A stretch of 40,074 nt of DNA. It comes from Mycobacterium sp. (GTDB lineage: Bacteria; Actinomycetota; Actinomycetes; Mycobacteriales; Mycobacteriaceae). Each line of letters begins with the position of its first letter. The stretch's first letter is position 1. The translations under genes and the position numbers were made by a program. The DNA lies in contig VEQY01000027.1 in NCBI GenBank assembly GCA_018882965.1, positions 1 to 40,074 on the forward strand, written 5' to 3'. Below, piece after piece: positions 1 to 8,896 of this stretch. The notes below the pieces were generated by a model. It did not search any database. It saw nothing but the letters and a program-made list of their open reading frames with translations, and was not told the DNA's origin.

Positions 1-56
1 GTGATCGGTGGCAGACTCCCAGGACAGCCAGCAACCGTCGCCCCCGAGGAGAGACC

Positions 57-1571
57 TTGGCCGACTTCGTCGCTTCCATCGACCAGGGCACCACCAGCAC
101 GCGGTGCATGATCTTCGACCACAACGGTGCCGAGGTGGGCCGCCACCAACTCGAGCACGAGCAGATCCTGCCGCGAGCGGGCTGGGTGGAACACAACCCG
201 GTGGAGATCTGGGAGCGCACCCAGACGGTGGTGATGTCGGCGCTGAACGCCACCAAGCTCTCGGCCACCGACCTGGCGGCGCTGGGGATCACCAACCAGC
301 GCGAGACCACGCTGGTGTGGAACCGCAAGACCGGTCGGCCCTACTACAACGCCATCGTCTGGCAGGACACCCGAACCGACCACATCGCCGCGGCACTGGA
401 TCGTGACGGCCGCGGCGAGGTGATCCGGCGCAAGGCCGGCCTGCCGCCGGCCACTTACTTCTCCGGCGGCAAGCTGCAGTGGATCCTCGACAACGTCGAG
501 GGGGTGCGCGCCGACGCCGAGAAGGGCGACGCGCTGTTCGGCACCCCCGACACCTGGGTGCTGTGGAATCTGACCGGCGGCGCAGCCGGCGGGGTACACG
601 TCACCGACGTCACCAACGCCAGCCGGACGATGCTGATGAATCTGGAGACGCTGGACTGGGACGACGAGCTGCTGTCCCTCTTCGGGGTGCCGCGGGCGAT
701 GCTGCCCGCGATCCGGCCGTCGTCCTCACCGCAGCCCTACGGGATGACCCATCCCGACGGACCGACCGGCGGCGAGGTGCCGGTGACCGCCAGCCTGGGC
801 GACCAGCAGGCGGCGATGGTCGGCCAGGTCTGCCTGGCGCCCGGCGAGGCCAAGAACACCTACGGCACCGGAAACTTCCTGCTGCTCAACACCGGCGAGA
901 AGATCGTGCGCAGCAAGAACGGATTGCTCACCACCGTGTGCTACCAGTTCGGGGACGCCAAACCCATCTACGCCCTGGAGGGGTCGATCGCGGTCACCGG
1001 CTCGGCCGTGCAGTGGCTGCGCGACCAGCTGGGCATCATTAGCGGCGCCTCGCAGAGCGAGACCCTGGCCGCCCAGGTCGAGGACAACGGCGGGATCTAC
1101 TTCGTGCCGGCGTTCTCCGGATTGTTCGCCCCGTACTGGCGCTCCGACGCCCGCGGCGCCATCGTCGGGCTGTCCCGCTTCAACTCCAACGCCCACCTCG
1201 CCCGCGCCACGCTGGAGTCGATCTGCTACCAGAGCCGCGACGTGGTCGACGCGATGGCCGCCGACTCCGGGGTGCGCCTGGAGGTGCTCAAGGTCGACGG
1301 CGGGGTGACGCTCAACGATCTGTGCATGCAGATCCAGGCGGACGTGCTCGGGGTCGAGGTGGTGCGCCCCGTGGTGGCCGAGACCACCGCGCTGGGGGCG
1401 GCCTACGCGGCCGGTCTGGCGGTGGGTTTCTGGGCCGACCCCGAGGATCTGCGCGCCAACTGGCAGGAGGCCCGCCGCTGGTCACCGCGCTGGAGTGATG
1501 AGCAGCGCTCAGCGGGGTACGCGGGCTGGCGCAAGGCGGTGCAGCGCACCCTGGACTGGGTCGACGTCTAG
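57..1571 (+). CDS. glpK: Glycerol kinase GlpK
   Basis: Phosphorylates glycerol with ATP to sn-glycerol 3-phosphate in the cytoplasm, the entry step of glycerol catabolism. The 504 aa length is usual for the FGGY kinase family. Visible motifs: phosphate-binding DQGTTSTR (residues 9-16), glycerol-contacting NQRETT (80-85) and WQDTR (102-106), catalytic base D249 in GDQQAA, and C-terminal [10 protein letters not shown] with ALGAAYAAG. The start is TTG at 57, preceded by GAGGAG at 46-51; nothing upstream fits better. The loop that in E. coli binds the inhibitor fructose-1,6-bisphosphate reads GPTGGEVP here and lacks the expected lysine/arginine, so that control may be absent (inference). A perfect hairpin follows the stop. 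In M. tuberculosis the orthologue (Rv3696c) adjoins the RDD gene; here a carotenoid oxygenase lies between them. Confidence 0.97.
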   Translation: MADFVASIDQGTTSTRCMIFDHNGAEVGRHQLEHEQILPRAGWVEHNPVEIWERTQTVVMSALNATKLSATDLAALGITNQRETTLVWNRKTGRPYYNAIVWQDTRTDHIAAALDRDGRGEVIRRKAGLPPATYFSGGKLQWILDNVEGVRADAEKGDALFGTPDTWVLWNLTGGAAGGVHVTDVTNASRTMLMNLETLDWDDELLSLFGVPRAMLPAIRPSSSPQPYGMTHPDGPTGGEVPVTASLGDQQAAMVGQVCLAPGEAKNTYGTGNFLLLNTGEKIVRSKNGLLTTVCYQFGDAKPIYALEGSIAVTGSAVQWLRDQLGIISGASQSETLAAQVEDNGGIYFVPAFSGLFAPYWRSDARGAIVGLSRFNSNAHLARATLESICYQSRDVVDAMAADSGVRLEVLKVDGGVTLNDLCMQIQADVLGVEVVRPVVAETTALGAAYAAGLAVGFWADPEDLRANWQEARRWSPRWSDEQRSAGYAGWRKAVQRTLDWVDV

Positions 1572-1576
1572 GCCCG

Positions 1577-1613
1577 GGTGCGGTTTCGTGCGCTGAGCGC
1601 ACGAAACCGCACC
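1577..1613 (+). terminator. Perfect hairpin after glpK
   Basis: A perfect 17-bp inverted repeat, GGTGCGGTTTCGTGCGC (1577-1593) and its exact reverse complement (1597-1613), separated by TGA. It starts six bases after the glpK stop and ends 24 bases before the favoured start of the next gene. There is no U-tract, as is common for mycobacterial terminator-like hairpins. It may insulate glpK from the downstream gene. Confidence 0.75.
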
Positions 1614-1637
1614 GAAGTCATGCCTAAGGTGGACGGT

Positions 1638-2969
1638 ATGACAGTCAACCTGCCCGACGCCCGCCCGTTCCACATGCGCGGTAACTACGCGCCGGTGCCC
1701 GACGAGCTCGACGAACACGACCTGCCGGTGGAGGGGGCCATTCCGGCTGAGCTGGACGGCTGGTATCTGCGCAACGGGTCCAACCCGCGCACACCGACGC
1801 CGCACTGGTTCGTCGGTGACGGCATGATCCACGGCGTGCGCATCGAGGGCGGTGCCGCCAAGTGGTACCGCAACCGCTGGGTGCGCACCGAGAGCTTCGA
1901 GGATCCGTTCCCGGTGTACGGCGCCGACGGCACCCGCAACCTGCACTCGTCGGTGGCCAACACCCACGTGGTCAACCACGCCGGTAAGACGCTGGCCCTG
2001 GTCGAGTCGTCGCTGCCCTACGAGATCACCAACGATCTGGAGACGGTCGGCTGCTACGACTTCGACGGCAAGCTCAACGACTCCATGACGGCGCATCCGA
2101 AGATCTGCCCCACCACCGGGGAGCTGCATTTCTTCGGCTACGGCAACCTCTTCCAGCCGCACGTCAGCTATCACCGCGCCGATGCCAACGGCGAGCTGAC
2201 CGTCAACCGCCCGATCGACGTCAAGGCGTTGACGATGATGCACGACTTCGCGATGACCTCCGAGCACGTGATCTTCATGGATCTGCCGATCGTGTTCAAC
2301 CTCGAGGTCGCAATCAGTGGCGGCGGTATGCCGTTCCGCTGGGATGACGACTACGGCGCGCGGTTCGGGGTGTTGCGCCGCGACGATCCGCTCGGCGAGG
2401 TGCGCTGGTTCGAGATCGAGCCGTGCTACATCTTCCATGTCGCCAACGCCTACGTGGACACGAATCAGGGCGCGGACCGCATTGTGCTGCAGGCGGTTCG
2501 CTACCCGGAGCTGTGGCGCAAAGACGGCGGCTTCGGAGATAGCGCAGTGCTGTGGGAGTGGACGATCGACCTCACCCGCGGAACCGTGACGGAACGCCAG
2601 CTCGACGACCGCGCGGTGGAGTTCCCCCGCATCGACGACCGGCGCGCCGGGATGCCGGCGCGCTATGCGGTGTCGGTCGGGAACAACTCACTGGTGCGTT
2701 ATGACCTGCAGACCGGGACCGCCGCCGAGCGCGGCTTCGGGACACCCGACGCGCCGGGCGGCCCGGGCGAGGCGGTGTTCGTACCGTCCCCTTCCGGGCC
2801 TGCCGACGAGGACAACGGCTGGTACATGGGCTACGTCTACGACCCCGCGCGCGACGCCAGCGAGTTGGTGATCCTGCCGGCCGCCGACATCACGGCCGAA
2901 CCGACGGCCCGGATCCGGCTGCCTCGCCGGGTGCCCTACGGCTTCCACGGCAACTGGATCACCGGCTAG
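1638..2969 (+). CDS. Carotenoid cleavage oxygenase family protein
   Basis: Non-haem iron enzyme of the RPE65/carotenoid oxygenase family, which cleaves a C=C bond of carotenoids, apocarotenoids or stilbene-like compounds; the substrate cannot be told from sequence. In the 443 aa protein the four iron-binding histidines are recognisable: H153 (TAHPK), H202 (MMHDF), H267 (FHVANAY) and H438 (GFHGNW near the C-terminus). There is no signal peptide. I chose ATG 1638 because AAGGTGG sits six bases before it; an in-frame ATG at 1620 would add six residues, and the farther-upstream GTG lies inside the glpK terminator hairpin. The stop shares the palindrome CTAG with the convergent RDD gene. Related mycobacterial proteins (Rv0654/Rv0913c type) lie elsewhere in M. 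tuberculosis, so this is an accessory insertion relative to that genome. Confidence 0.9.
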   Translation: MTVNLPDARPFHMRGNYAPVPDELDEHDLPVEGAIPAELDGWYLRNGSNPRTPTPHWFVGDGMIHGVRIEGGAAKWYRNRWVRTESFEDPFPVYGADGTRNLHSSVANTHVVNHAGKTLALVESSLPYEITNDLETVGCYDFDGKLNDSMTAHPKICPTTGELHFFGYGNLFQPHVSYHRADANGELTVNRPIDVKALTMMHDFAMTSEHVIFMDLPIVFNLEVAISGGGMPFRWDDDYGARFGVLRRDDPLGEVRWFEIEPCYIFHVANAYVDTNQGADRIVLQAVRYPELWRKDGGFGDSAVLWEWTIDLTRGTVTERQLDDRAVEFPRIDDRRAGMPARYAVSVGNNSLVRYDLQTGTAAERGFGTPDAPGGPGEAVFVPSPSGPADEDNGWYMGYVYDPARDASELVILPAADITAEPTARIRLPRRVPYGFHGNWITG

Positions 2970-3808
2970 TTCGGCGGCACGATGCCGGGCGGAGGCGGCG
3001 GTGGCCGTCCGGGTGGCCGCTCGGGCATCGGCGGAACCTGTGGCGGCGCCGGAGCGGCCGCGCGCAGCCTGGCCAGCTCACGACGGTGCCGTTCCGCCAG
3101 CACCGCGGCCAGGACATCGGTGGCGGGCGTCCCCGGCGGCGGCGGCGGTGAGATTCGGGCGACCACGTCGGCGGTCACCCGGTAGGCCATCTCGTCGCGG
3201 ATTGCCGGTGTGAGTTGTGGTGCTCGCGCAAGGAATTGGCGGGCCATCTCGGTCTGCGCAGGAGCCAGACCGGATAGTTCCACCGCGGCCGCCCAGCGCT
3301 GCAGGTATGGCGGCATGGCCGGCGGCCCGAGCAGTTTCGGACCTCGTTCACTGACCACGAGGGTTCCGGCGAAGACATCGCCGATGCGCTTGCCTCGCGC
3401 CGAGAGCAGGCTGGAAATCACCGCCGGGCCGCCGAAGAACATCCAGATCTCGACGAACCCTGCCAGTGCCCGGAAGAGGGCCTGCCGGAAGCGTTCGGGG
3501 CTGCCGTCCTCGGAGACGACCCGTAGTCCCATCACCACCTTGCCCAGCGAACGCCCCCGTGTCGCGGTCTCGAGGACCACCGGGTAGCCGACGATCACCC
3601 CGACGGTGAAGATGATCAGGATCGCCGCGGTCAGGGCGTCGTCGAAGCGGGGCAGCGTCATCGCCCAGAGCACGATGCCCAGGACGTAGCAGACAGTGAT
3701 GGCGCCGATGTCGATCAAGGCGCCGACGGCCCGGACCGGGAGCTGGGCGATCTGCACATCGAGGACGACGGCGTCCCCGGTGACCAGTGTCTCGGGTGCC
3801 CCCGCCAT
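2966..3808 (-). CDS. RDD family membrane protein (Rv3695-like)
   Basis: Polytopic membrane protein of about 280 aa. The RDD domain occupies roughly residues 20-170, with its conserved arginine (R26) and aspartate (D33) in RAVGALID, followed by hydrophobic segments at about 33-55, 65-85 and 135-155. The C-terminal 50 residues are rich in proline and arginine and probably cytoplasmic. Function is unknown; RDD proteins elsewhere have been linked to ion transport or membrane-protein handling. It is divergent from the SpoIIM-like gene, and the two starts are only about 23 bp apart. ATG 3808 is favoured because a TAGCGT -10 lies 8 nt upstream; an in-frame TTG at 3817 would add three residues but has no Shine-Dalgarno sequence. 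The pairing with SpoIIM and the nearby MoxR/DUF58 operon is the usual actinobacterial context. Confidence 0.88.
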   Translation of the reverse strand: MAGAPETLVTGDAVVLDVQIAQLPVRAVGALIDIGAITVCYVLGIVLWAMTLPRFDDALTAAILIIFTVGVIVGYPVVLETATRGRSLGKVVMGLRVVSEDGSPERFRQALFRALAGFVEIWMFFGGPAVISSLLSARGKRIGDVFAGTLVVSERGPKLLGPPAMPPYLQRWAAAVELSGLAPAQTEMARQFLARAPQLTPAIRDEMAYRVTADVVARISPPPPPGTPATDVLAAVLAERHRRELARLRAAAPAPPQVPPMPERPPGRPPPPPPGIVPPN

Positions 3809-3816
3809 GGCAGCCA

Positions 3817-3826
3817 ACGCTACCGT
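3817..3826. promoter_or_regulatory. Overlapping divergent -10 elements
   Basis: On the plus strand TACCGT (3821-3826) lies 5 nt before GTG 3832. On the minus strand TAGCGT (3822-3817) lies 8 nt before ATG 3808. Both fit the mycobacterial TANNNT -10, and both imply leaderless messages. The hexamers overlap by two bases, so RNA polymerase should not occupy both at once. Inferred from sequence only. Confidence 0.55.
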
Positions 3827-3831
3827 GAGGT

Positions 3832-4824
3832 GTGGACCTCGACGCCTACGTGCTGACGCACCAGCCGACCTGGGCGCGGCTGGAGGATCTGGTCAAACGT
3901 CGCCGCCGCCTGTCGGGCGCCGAGGTCGACGAGTTGGTCGACCTGTACCAGCGGGTGTCCACCCATCTGTCGGTGGTGCGCTCGGCGTCGGGCGACTCGG
4001 TGCTCGTCGGACGGCTGTCGGCCCTCGTCGCTCGGGCCCGTTCCGCGGTGACCGGCGCGCACGCACCCCTGTGGCGGGAGTTCGCCCGGTTCTGGACGGT
4101 GTCGTTCCCGGTGGTCGCCTATCGGGCGCGGTGGTGGTGGCTGGCCACGGCCGGTGCGTTTTTCGCGGTGGCCGTTCTGATCGGGCTGTGGGTGGCCGGC
4201 AACCCCGAGGTGCAGTCCGCGCTGGGCACTCCCGACGAGATCGATCAACTGGTCAACTACGAGTTCGCCCAGTACTACAGCGAACACCCCGCGGCGTCGT
4301 TCGCGCTGCAGGTGTGGGTGAACAACGCCTGGGTCGCCGCCCAGTGCATCGCCTTCGCGATCCTGCTCGGCATTCCGATCCCCTGGGTGCTGTTCCAGAA
4401 CGCCGCCAACCTCGGTGCCGTGGGTGGCCTGATGGTGCACTCCGGCCGGGCCGACATCCTGTTCGGCCTACTGACACCGCACGGGCTGCTTGAGTTGACC
4501 GCGGTCTTCCTGGCGGCGGCGGTCGGGATGCGTCTGGGCTGGATGGTGATCTCTCCGGGGGACCGGCCGCGGGGGCAGGTGCTCGCCGAGCAGGGCCGGG
4601 CCGTCGTCGCCGCGGCAGTCGGGGTGGCGGCCGCCCTTCTGGTGAGTGGACTGATCGAGGCGCTGGTCACTCCGTCGCCGTTGCCCGCCGCGGTGCGCAT
4701 CGGTATCGGGGTGGCCGCGGAGTCGGCCTTCCTGGCCTACGTCGTCGTCCTCGGGCGGCGTGCGGAACGGGCCGGGGAGACCGGCGACCTGTCCGACGCC
4801 CCCGACGTGGTTCCCACGGGCTGA
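3832..4824 (+). CDS. Stage II sporulation protein M-like membrane protein (Rv3694c-like)
   Basis: Integral membrane protein of 330 aa in the SpoIIM/DUF95 family. The N-terminal ~100 residues are soluble and helical. Several hydrophobic segments follow (about 105-128, 165-190, 200-220, 225-245, 255-275, 285-303). This organism family does not sporulate, and the mycobacterial role is not established. In Bacillus, SpoIIM acts with the peptidoglycan hydrolases SpoIID/SpoIIP. The start is GTG 3832, just after a TACCGT -10, so the message is probably leaderless. The gene is divergent from the RDD gene and convergent with the DUF58 gene. This gene set (SpoIIM, RDD, MoxR, DUF58, DUF4129, DUF4350) co-occurs widely in actinobacteria, suggesting one membrane-associated system. 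Confidence 0.88.
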   Translation: MDLDAYVLTHQPTWARLEDLVKRRRRLSGAEVDELVDLYQRVSTHLSVVRSASGDSVLVGRLSALVARARSAVTGAHAPLWREFARFWTVSFPVVAYRARWWWLATAGAFFAVAVLIGLWVAGNPEVQSALGTPDEIDQLVNYEFAQYYSEHPAASFALQVWVNNAWVAAQCIAFAILLGIPIPWVLFQNAANLGAVGGLMVHSGRADILFGLLTPHGLLELTAVFLAAAVGMRLGWMVISPGDRPRGQVLAEQGRAVVAAAVGVAAALLVSGLIEALVTPSPLPAAVRIGIGVAAESAFLAYVVVLGRRAERAGETGDLSDAPDVVPTG

Positions 4825-4846
4825 GTTCGCCGGTCCATCGACTCGT

Positions 4847-6169
4847 TCAGAGCCGCGCGCCGGCTTTCATCGCCAGGTAGCGGTCGGCCAGCGCCGGTGC
4901 CAGGTCTTCGGGATCGGCGTCGACGACCTCCGCCCCGGCGTGCCGCAGCCGGGCCGCGACCGCGCGCCGGTCGGTGATCGCCCGCTCCGCCGCGGCCGCG
5001 TCGTAGACCTGAGCGGTGTCCGCGCGGCGGGCGGCCAGCGCGCCGACCTTCGGGTCGGCGACGGCGGCCACGATCACCTGGTGTCGGGCCGACAGTTGCG
5101 GCAGCACCGGCAGCAGGCCCTCCTCCAGGGCCGAGGTGTTGAGATCGGTCAGCAGTACCACCAGTGCCTGCCGGCGCACCCGCTGGCGGATCGTCGCCAC
5201 CATCGCGGTCGCATCGGATTCGACGAGTGCGGGCTGGAGGGGAGCCATCGCCTCCACGAGCAGGGCCAGCAACTCGGTACGTCCCGCGCCGAACACCGCC
5301 GCGCGGGTGACCCGATCGTGGGCGAGGAAGTCCACGCGATCACCGGCGCGCGCCGCCAACGCGGCCAGCAGCAGCGCGGCATCCATCGACCAGTCCAGCC
5401 GCGGCCAGCCGCCGGGATCACCGGCGGTGGGATCCACTCCCACCCGGCCGGCCGACATGCGTCCGGTGTCGAGCACGATGACCACCCGCCGGTCACGCTC
5501 CGGTCGCCAGGTGCGCACCACCACGTCGGCGCGACGCGCCGTGGCCCGCCAGTCGATCGAGCGGACGTCGTCGCCGACCACGTATTCGCGCAGTGAATCG
5601 AACTCGGTGCCCTGCCCGCGAACCAGAACCGGCAGCAGCCCGTCGATCTCGCGCAGCCGGGCCAGTCGCGTCGGCAGATGCTTGCGCGACAGGAACGGCG
5701 GCAGCACCCGGATCCGGCCGGGCAGGTCAGCGACCGCCTGTCGGCCGGACAGGCCCAGTGGGCCGATCACACGGATCGTGACCGCCACGCAGATCTGGTC
5801 GCCGCGGCGCACCGGTCGCAGCACCGTGTGCAGCGTCTCGGAGTGTCCCGGTGCGAGCGCGAACGACAGGGCGCGAATCTGCGCGCCGGCGCTGGGCGGC
5901 CAGGCTTCCCGCAGCACTCCGCGTACTCGTCGGCGGCCGGTGTTGTGGGCGCGCAGCATCACGTCCGCCGGTTCGCCGAGCCGGATCGAGGCCGGGGCAG
6001 AGCGCAGCAGGCGCACCGATGTGGGCCGACCGGCCAACAGGACGTCGACGACAACGGCGGTGGCGAGCAGTGCGGCGCACACCAGAAAGGCCGTCGCCGG
6101 CCACGGGGCCACCGCGATGGGGAGAACGCCGGCCAACGCGATCGCCGCCGTGCGACCGGTGAGCACCAC
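4847..6169 (-). CDS. DUF58 domain protein (Rv3693-like)
   Basis: 440 aa protein with two N-terminal hydrophobic segments (about residues 5-45), a beta-rich middle, and the DUF58 core at 190-236. The signature GDDVRSIDWRATAR is followed by RRVVIVLDTGRMS, the metal-ion-dependent adhesion-like strand of a von Willebrand A-type fold. Family members are partners of MoxR AAA+ ATPases, with a presumed chaperone or complex-assembly role. An open frame runs upstream to 6331, but that portion is out-of-frame moxR sequence. I chose GTG 6169, which overlaps the moxR TAG stop by one base (TAGTG); GTG 6166 is an equal alternative. It is the last gene of the operon. Confidence 0.9.
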   Translation of the reverse strand: MVLTGRTAAIALAGVLPIAVAPWPATAFLVCAALLATAVVVDVLLAGRPTSVRLLRSAPASIRLGEPADVMLRAHNTGRRRVRGVLREAWPPSAGAQIRALSFALAPGHSETLHTVLRPVRRGDQICVAVTIRVIGPLGLSGRQAVADLPGRIRVLPPFLSRKHLPTRLARLREIDGLLPVLVRGQGTEFDSLREYVVGDDVRSIDWRATARRADVVVRTWRPERDRRVVIVLDTGRMSAGRVGVDPTAGDPGGWPRLDWSMDAALLLAALAARAGDRVDFLAHDRVTRAAVFGAGRTELLALLVEAMAPLQPALVESDATAMVATIRQRVRRQALVVLLTDLNTSALEEGLLPVLPQLSARHQVIVAAVADPKVGALAARRADTAQVYDAAAAERAITDRRAVAARLRHAGAEVVDADPEDLAPALADRYLAMKAGARL

Positions 6170-7152
6170 TAGCGCGGCACCGCCACCGCCGACAGGATGC
6201 CGTCGAGAACTCCGTCGGGTGTCGCACCCTCCAGTTCGGCCTCGGGCCGCAGCGTGATCCGGTGCCGCAGCGTCGGGCGGGCCATCGCCTTGATGTCGTC
6301 GGGTGTGACGTAGGCGCGCCCGGTCAGCCACGCCCAGGCCCTGGCGGTGGCCAGCAGAGCCGTCGCGCCGCGTGGGGACACCCCCAGGCTCAGCGACGGG
6401 GATGTCCTTGTCGCCGTCACGATGTCGACGATGTAGCCGAGCACCTCGTCGGCGACGAGCACCCGCCGCACCGACTCGCGGCCGGCGGCCAGGTCGGCGC
6501 CCGTGGCGACCGGCCGGATCGCGCTGAGGTCGCGCGGGTCGAAGCCGTAGGCGTGCCGTCCCAGGATCGCGATCTCCTCACCACGCGCCGGTAGCGGCAC
6601 GGTCAGCTTGAGTAGGAAGCGGTCGAGTTGTGCTTCGGGCAACTGGTAGGTGCCCTCGTATTCGATCGGGTTCTGGGTGGCGGCGACGATGAACGGATCG
6701 GGCAGCCGACGTGGCTCGCCCTCGACACTGACCTGACGTTCCTCCATTGCCTCCAGCAGTGCGGCCTGGGTCTTGGGCGGAGTGCGGTTGATCTCGTCGG
6801 CAAGCATCAGGTTGGTGAAGACCGGACCCTCGCGGAACACGAACGCGGCCGTGCGTGCGTCGTAGACCAGTGACCCGGTGATGTCACCGGGCATCAGGTC
6901 GGGGGTGAACTGCACCCGCTTGAAGTCCAGCTGCAACGCGGCCGCCAGCGCGCGCACCAGCAGCGTCTTGGCGACGCCGGGCACACCCTCCAGCAGCACA
7001 TGACCTCGGCACAGCAGGGCGATGACCAGACCGCTGACGACCGCGTCCTGTCCGACGACCGCCTTGGCGATCTCGCCGCGCAGGGCGAGCAGGGCGCTGC
7101 GTACCTCCTCGCCGTCAGCGGGGTGCCGGGGTGTCGAACGAGAGTGCGTCAC
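6169..7152 (-). CDS. moxR: MoxR family AAA+ ATPase
   Basis: 327 aa AAA+ ATPase. Walker A GVPGVAKT is at 56-63, Walker B LMLADE ends at D119/E120, and a sensor-1 region ATQNPIEYEGTYQLPEAQ and arginine-finger helix DRFLLKL follow. MoxR ATPases are thought to act with a VWA/DUF58 partner to mature or assemble protein complexes; the client here is unknown. The GTG start at 7152 overlaps the upstream DUF4350 stop as GTGA, so translation is coupled. It corresponds to Rv3692 (moxR2) of M. tuberculosis by context. Confidence 0.95.
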   Translation of the reverse strand: MTHSRSTPRHPADGEEVRSALLALRGEIAKAVVGQDAVVSGLVIALLCRGHVLLEGVPGVAKTLLVRALAAALQLDFKRVQFTPDLMPGDITGSLVYDARTAAFVFREGPVFTNLMLADEINRTPPKTQAALLEAMEERQVSVEGEPRRLPDPFIVAATQNPIEYEGTYQLPEAQLDRFLLKLTVPLPARGEEIAILGRHAYGFDPRDLSAIRPVATGADLAAGRESVRRVLVADEVLGYIVDIVTATRTSPSLSLGVSPRGATALLATARAWAWLTGRAYVTPDDIKAMARPTLRHRITLRPEAELEGATPDGVLDGILSAVAVPR

Positions 7153-8261
7153 GACTGTGTGACCTGCCTTTCCACCGATTCCAGAGCCTGCGCTAGGGCG
7201 AAGAGTTCAGCGTCGGTCTGCGGGACGGGCCCGTACAGAACGTCCTGCAGCGCGCCCTCACCCAGTGAACACCGCCGCGCGGTCGCCGACAGCACCGCCG
7301 CCGGCGCGGCAGTTGCGGCCAGCCCCAGCCGTGACTGCAGCCGGTGCAGCGTCGCTGTGCGCAGCGCCGCCGCCGCCCGGTCACGGGCCCGGCGTGATCG
7401 GTACAACCGCGCGCGGCCCTCGACCGTCTCCGAAGCGCGCACGACGACCGGAATCTTCTCGGCGACCAGCGGTCCCAGCCGCCGTCCCCGCCAGAGGGCG
7501 GCCAGCACGACCACCAGACACAGTTGTGCCACGACCCAGGTCACCGCATCGGGGACGAGTTCGGATACGGTCGCCCCCGCCGACGCGTCACCCTGCAACC
7601 GCGTGGGCGCGTACCAGATCAGTCGCGACCGTTCGCCGGCGAGATTCATCGCCAGCGCCGCGTTGCCCTCAGTCAGCAGCGCTTCATTGGTCATGAAGTC
7701 CGCACTGCCGACGACGGTGACACTCCGCCCGTCCGTCCGGTAGCGCACCAGCGCACCGCCGTAGCAACGGGTCAAGGGATCGGGGCCGGCGCGTTCGTAG
7801 CGCGCGGCAGTCTCGAACCGCACAATGCCGGCCCGCACCGCCTCGCGCAGGTCGCAATCAGGCTCGGCTGACGGCCTGCCGTCGTAGCTGACCCGCACCC
7901 CGGGGGCCAGCACGTCGCGCGCCCGCGCCGTGGGTTCCACGATCAGAAGATCACCCGGCACGGCGGCCAATCGGCGCAGCAGATCGTCACCGCGGGTGCG
8001 GTACGTCTCAGCGGCCAACAGCAGTGTGTCCGGGCGGGCTGCTGCCGCGACGTCGTCGACGGTCTGTGCGACGACGACCTCGACGCCGCGATCGCGCAGT
8101 AGAGCGACCAGGGCGTGGGCACCCGCTGGCGAGGTCGACGCCGGATCCATCCGGCCACCCAGCCGCGGCGCGGTCAGCCAGGCACCGAGCAGCGCGACGA
8201 CCACGAGGCCAAGTGATGCCAGGACGATCCAGCGCAGGGAGCCGCGGCGTACCGATGTCAT
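7149..8261 (-). CDS. DUF4350 domain membrane protein (Rv3691-like)
   Basis: 370 aa protein. One transmembrane helix near the N-terminus (about 11-28) is followed by an extracytoplasmic or cytoplasmic DUF4350 domain starting in TSPAGAHALVALLRDRGVEV (about 43-62). A second hydrophobic segment lies at about 232-250, and a charged tail follows. DUF4350 resembles a glutamine-amidotransferase-like fold, but I see no assured catalytic cysteine, so no enzymatic function is claimed. ATG 8261 overlaps the DUF4129 stop (ATGA at 8258-8261), and its own stop overlaps moxR (GTGA at 7149-7152). Its place in the MoxR operon is the best clue to function. Confidence 0.85.
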   Translation of the reverse strand: MTSVRRGSLRWIVLASLGLVVVALLGAWLTAPRLGGRMDPASTSPAGAHALVALLRDRGVEVVVAQTVDDVAAAARPDTLLLAAETYRTRGDDLLRRLAAVPGDLLIVEPTARARDVLAPGVRVSYDGRPSAEPDCDLREAVRAGIVRFETAARYERAGPDPLTRCYGGALVRYRTDGRSVTVVGSADFMTNEALLTEGNAALAMNLAGERSRLIWYAPTRLQGDASAGATVSELVPDAVTWVVAQLCLVVVLAALWRGRRLGPLVAEKIPVVVRASETVEGRARLYRSRRARDRAAAALRTATLHRLQSRLGLAATAAPAAVLSATARRCSLGEGALQDVLYGPVPQTDAELFALAQALESVERQVTQS

Positions 8262-8896
8262 CGCACCGGTGTCCAGACGGCGGGCCCGGCCGCCCCGGTC
8301 GCCGCGAGTGCGTCGTGCCGGCGGAGGCGGTCATCGAGATCAGCCACCTCACGGTAGTGCGGCTCAGTTCCCGGCCGTTCTCCGTAGGCGACGTCATTGA
8401 AAATCGATGCCGCCCTGAGCAACTCGGCGGCGAATCCGGGAAGGGCTCGGCCGCCGTCGCGAGCCAGCTCGCCGGCGGTACGACCCGGTGCGGGTTCGAG
8501 CAGGCCGTCTTGCTCCAGCTGACGGCCGATCGCCCTGACCCGCTGGCGAATCGCCGCTGCCCAGTTACCCTCGGCGGCGTACTGCTCGGAACGGCCGCGG
8601 TGATCGGCCGCGCTCTGCGTGCCGCTGTGGAAAAGCCTTGGGTCGCGGGCCGAACCCAGCGCTCGCCGAGCGATCCTGATCGACACCGCCACCGCGGCCA
8701 ACAGCGCCAAAGCCAGCACGGCGATGGTCAACCAGCTGCCGGGAAGGGATGACCCCTCCAGGATCAGGCGATTCATGAGCTCGTCGAGCCATGCTCCGAT
8801 TCGGTCCAGCAGCGAAGGGCGGGGATAGATCGGTTTGGCCAGCTCGCTCTGGGCGGCCTCGTGCGCGGTGTCGCGGTCGATGTCGATGGCGGTCAT
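8258..8896 (-). CDS. DUF4129 domain protein (Rv3690-like)
   Basis: 212 aa protein. The N-terminal ~50 residues are polar, a transmembrane helix runs at about 54-76, and the cytoplasmic DUF4129 domain carries AAEGNWAAAIRQRVRAI and RTAGELAR, typical of this domain next to MoxR/DUF58 operons. The open frame extends upstream to 9946, but that part is a shadow of the previous gene. ATG 8896 forms an ATGA overlap with the upstream stop, which fixes the start. DUF4129 is often fused to transglutaminase-like proteins elsewhere; here it stands alone. Function unknown. Confidence 0.85.
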   Translation of the reverse strand: MTAIDIDRDTAHEAAQSELAKPIYPRPSLLDRIGAWLDELMNRLILEGSSLPGSWLTIAVLALALLAAVAVSIRIARRALGSARDPRLFHSGTQSAADHRGRSEQYAAEGNWAAAIRQRVRAIGRQLEQDGLLEPAPGRTAGELARDGGRALPGFAAELLRAASIFNDVAYGERPGTEPHYREVADLDDRLRRHDALAATGAAGPAVWTPVR

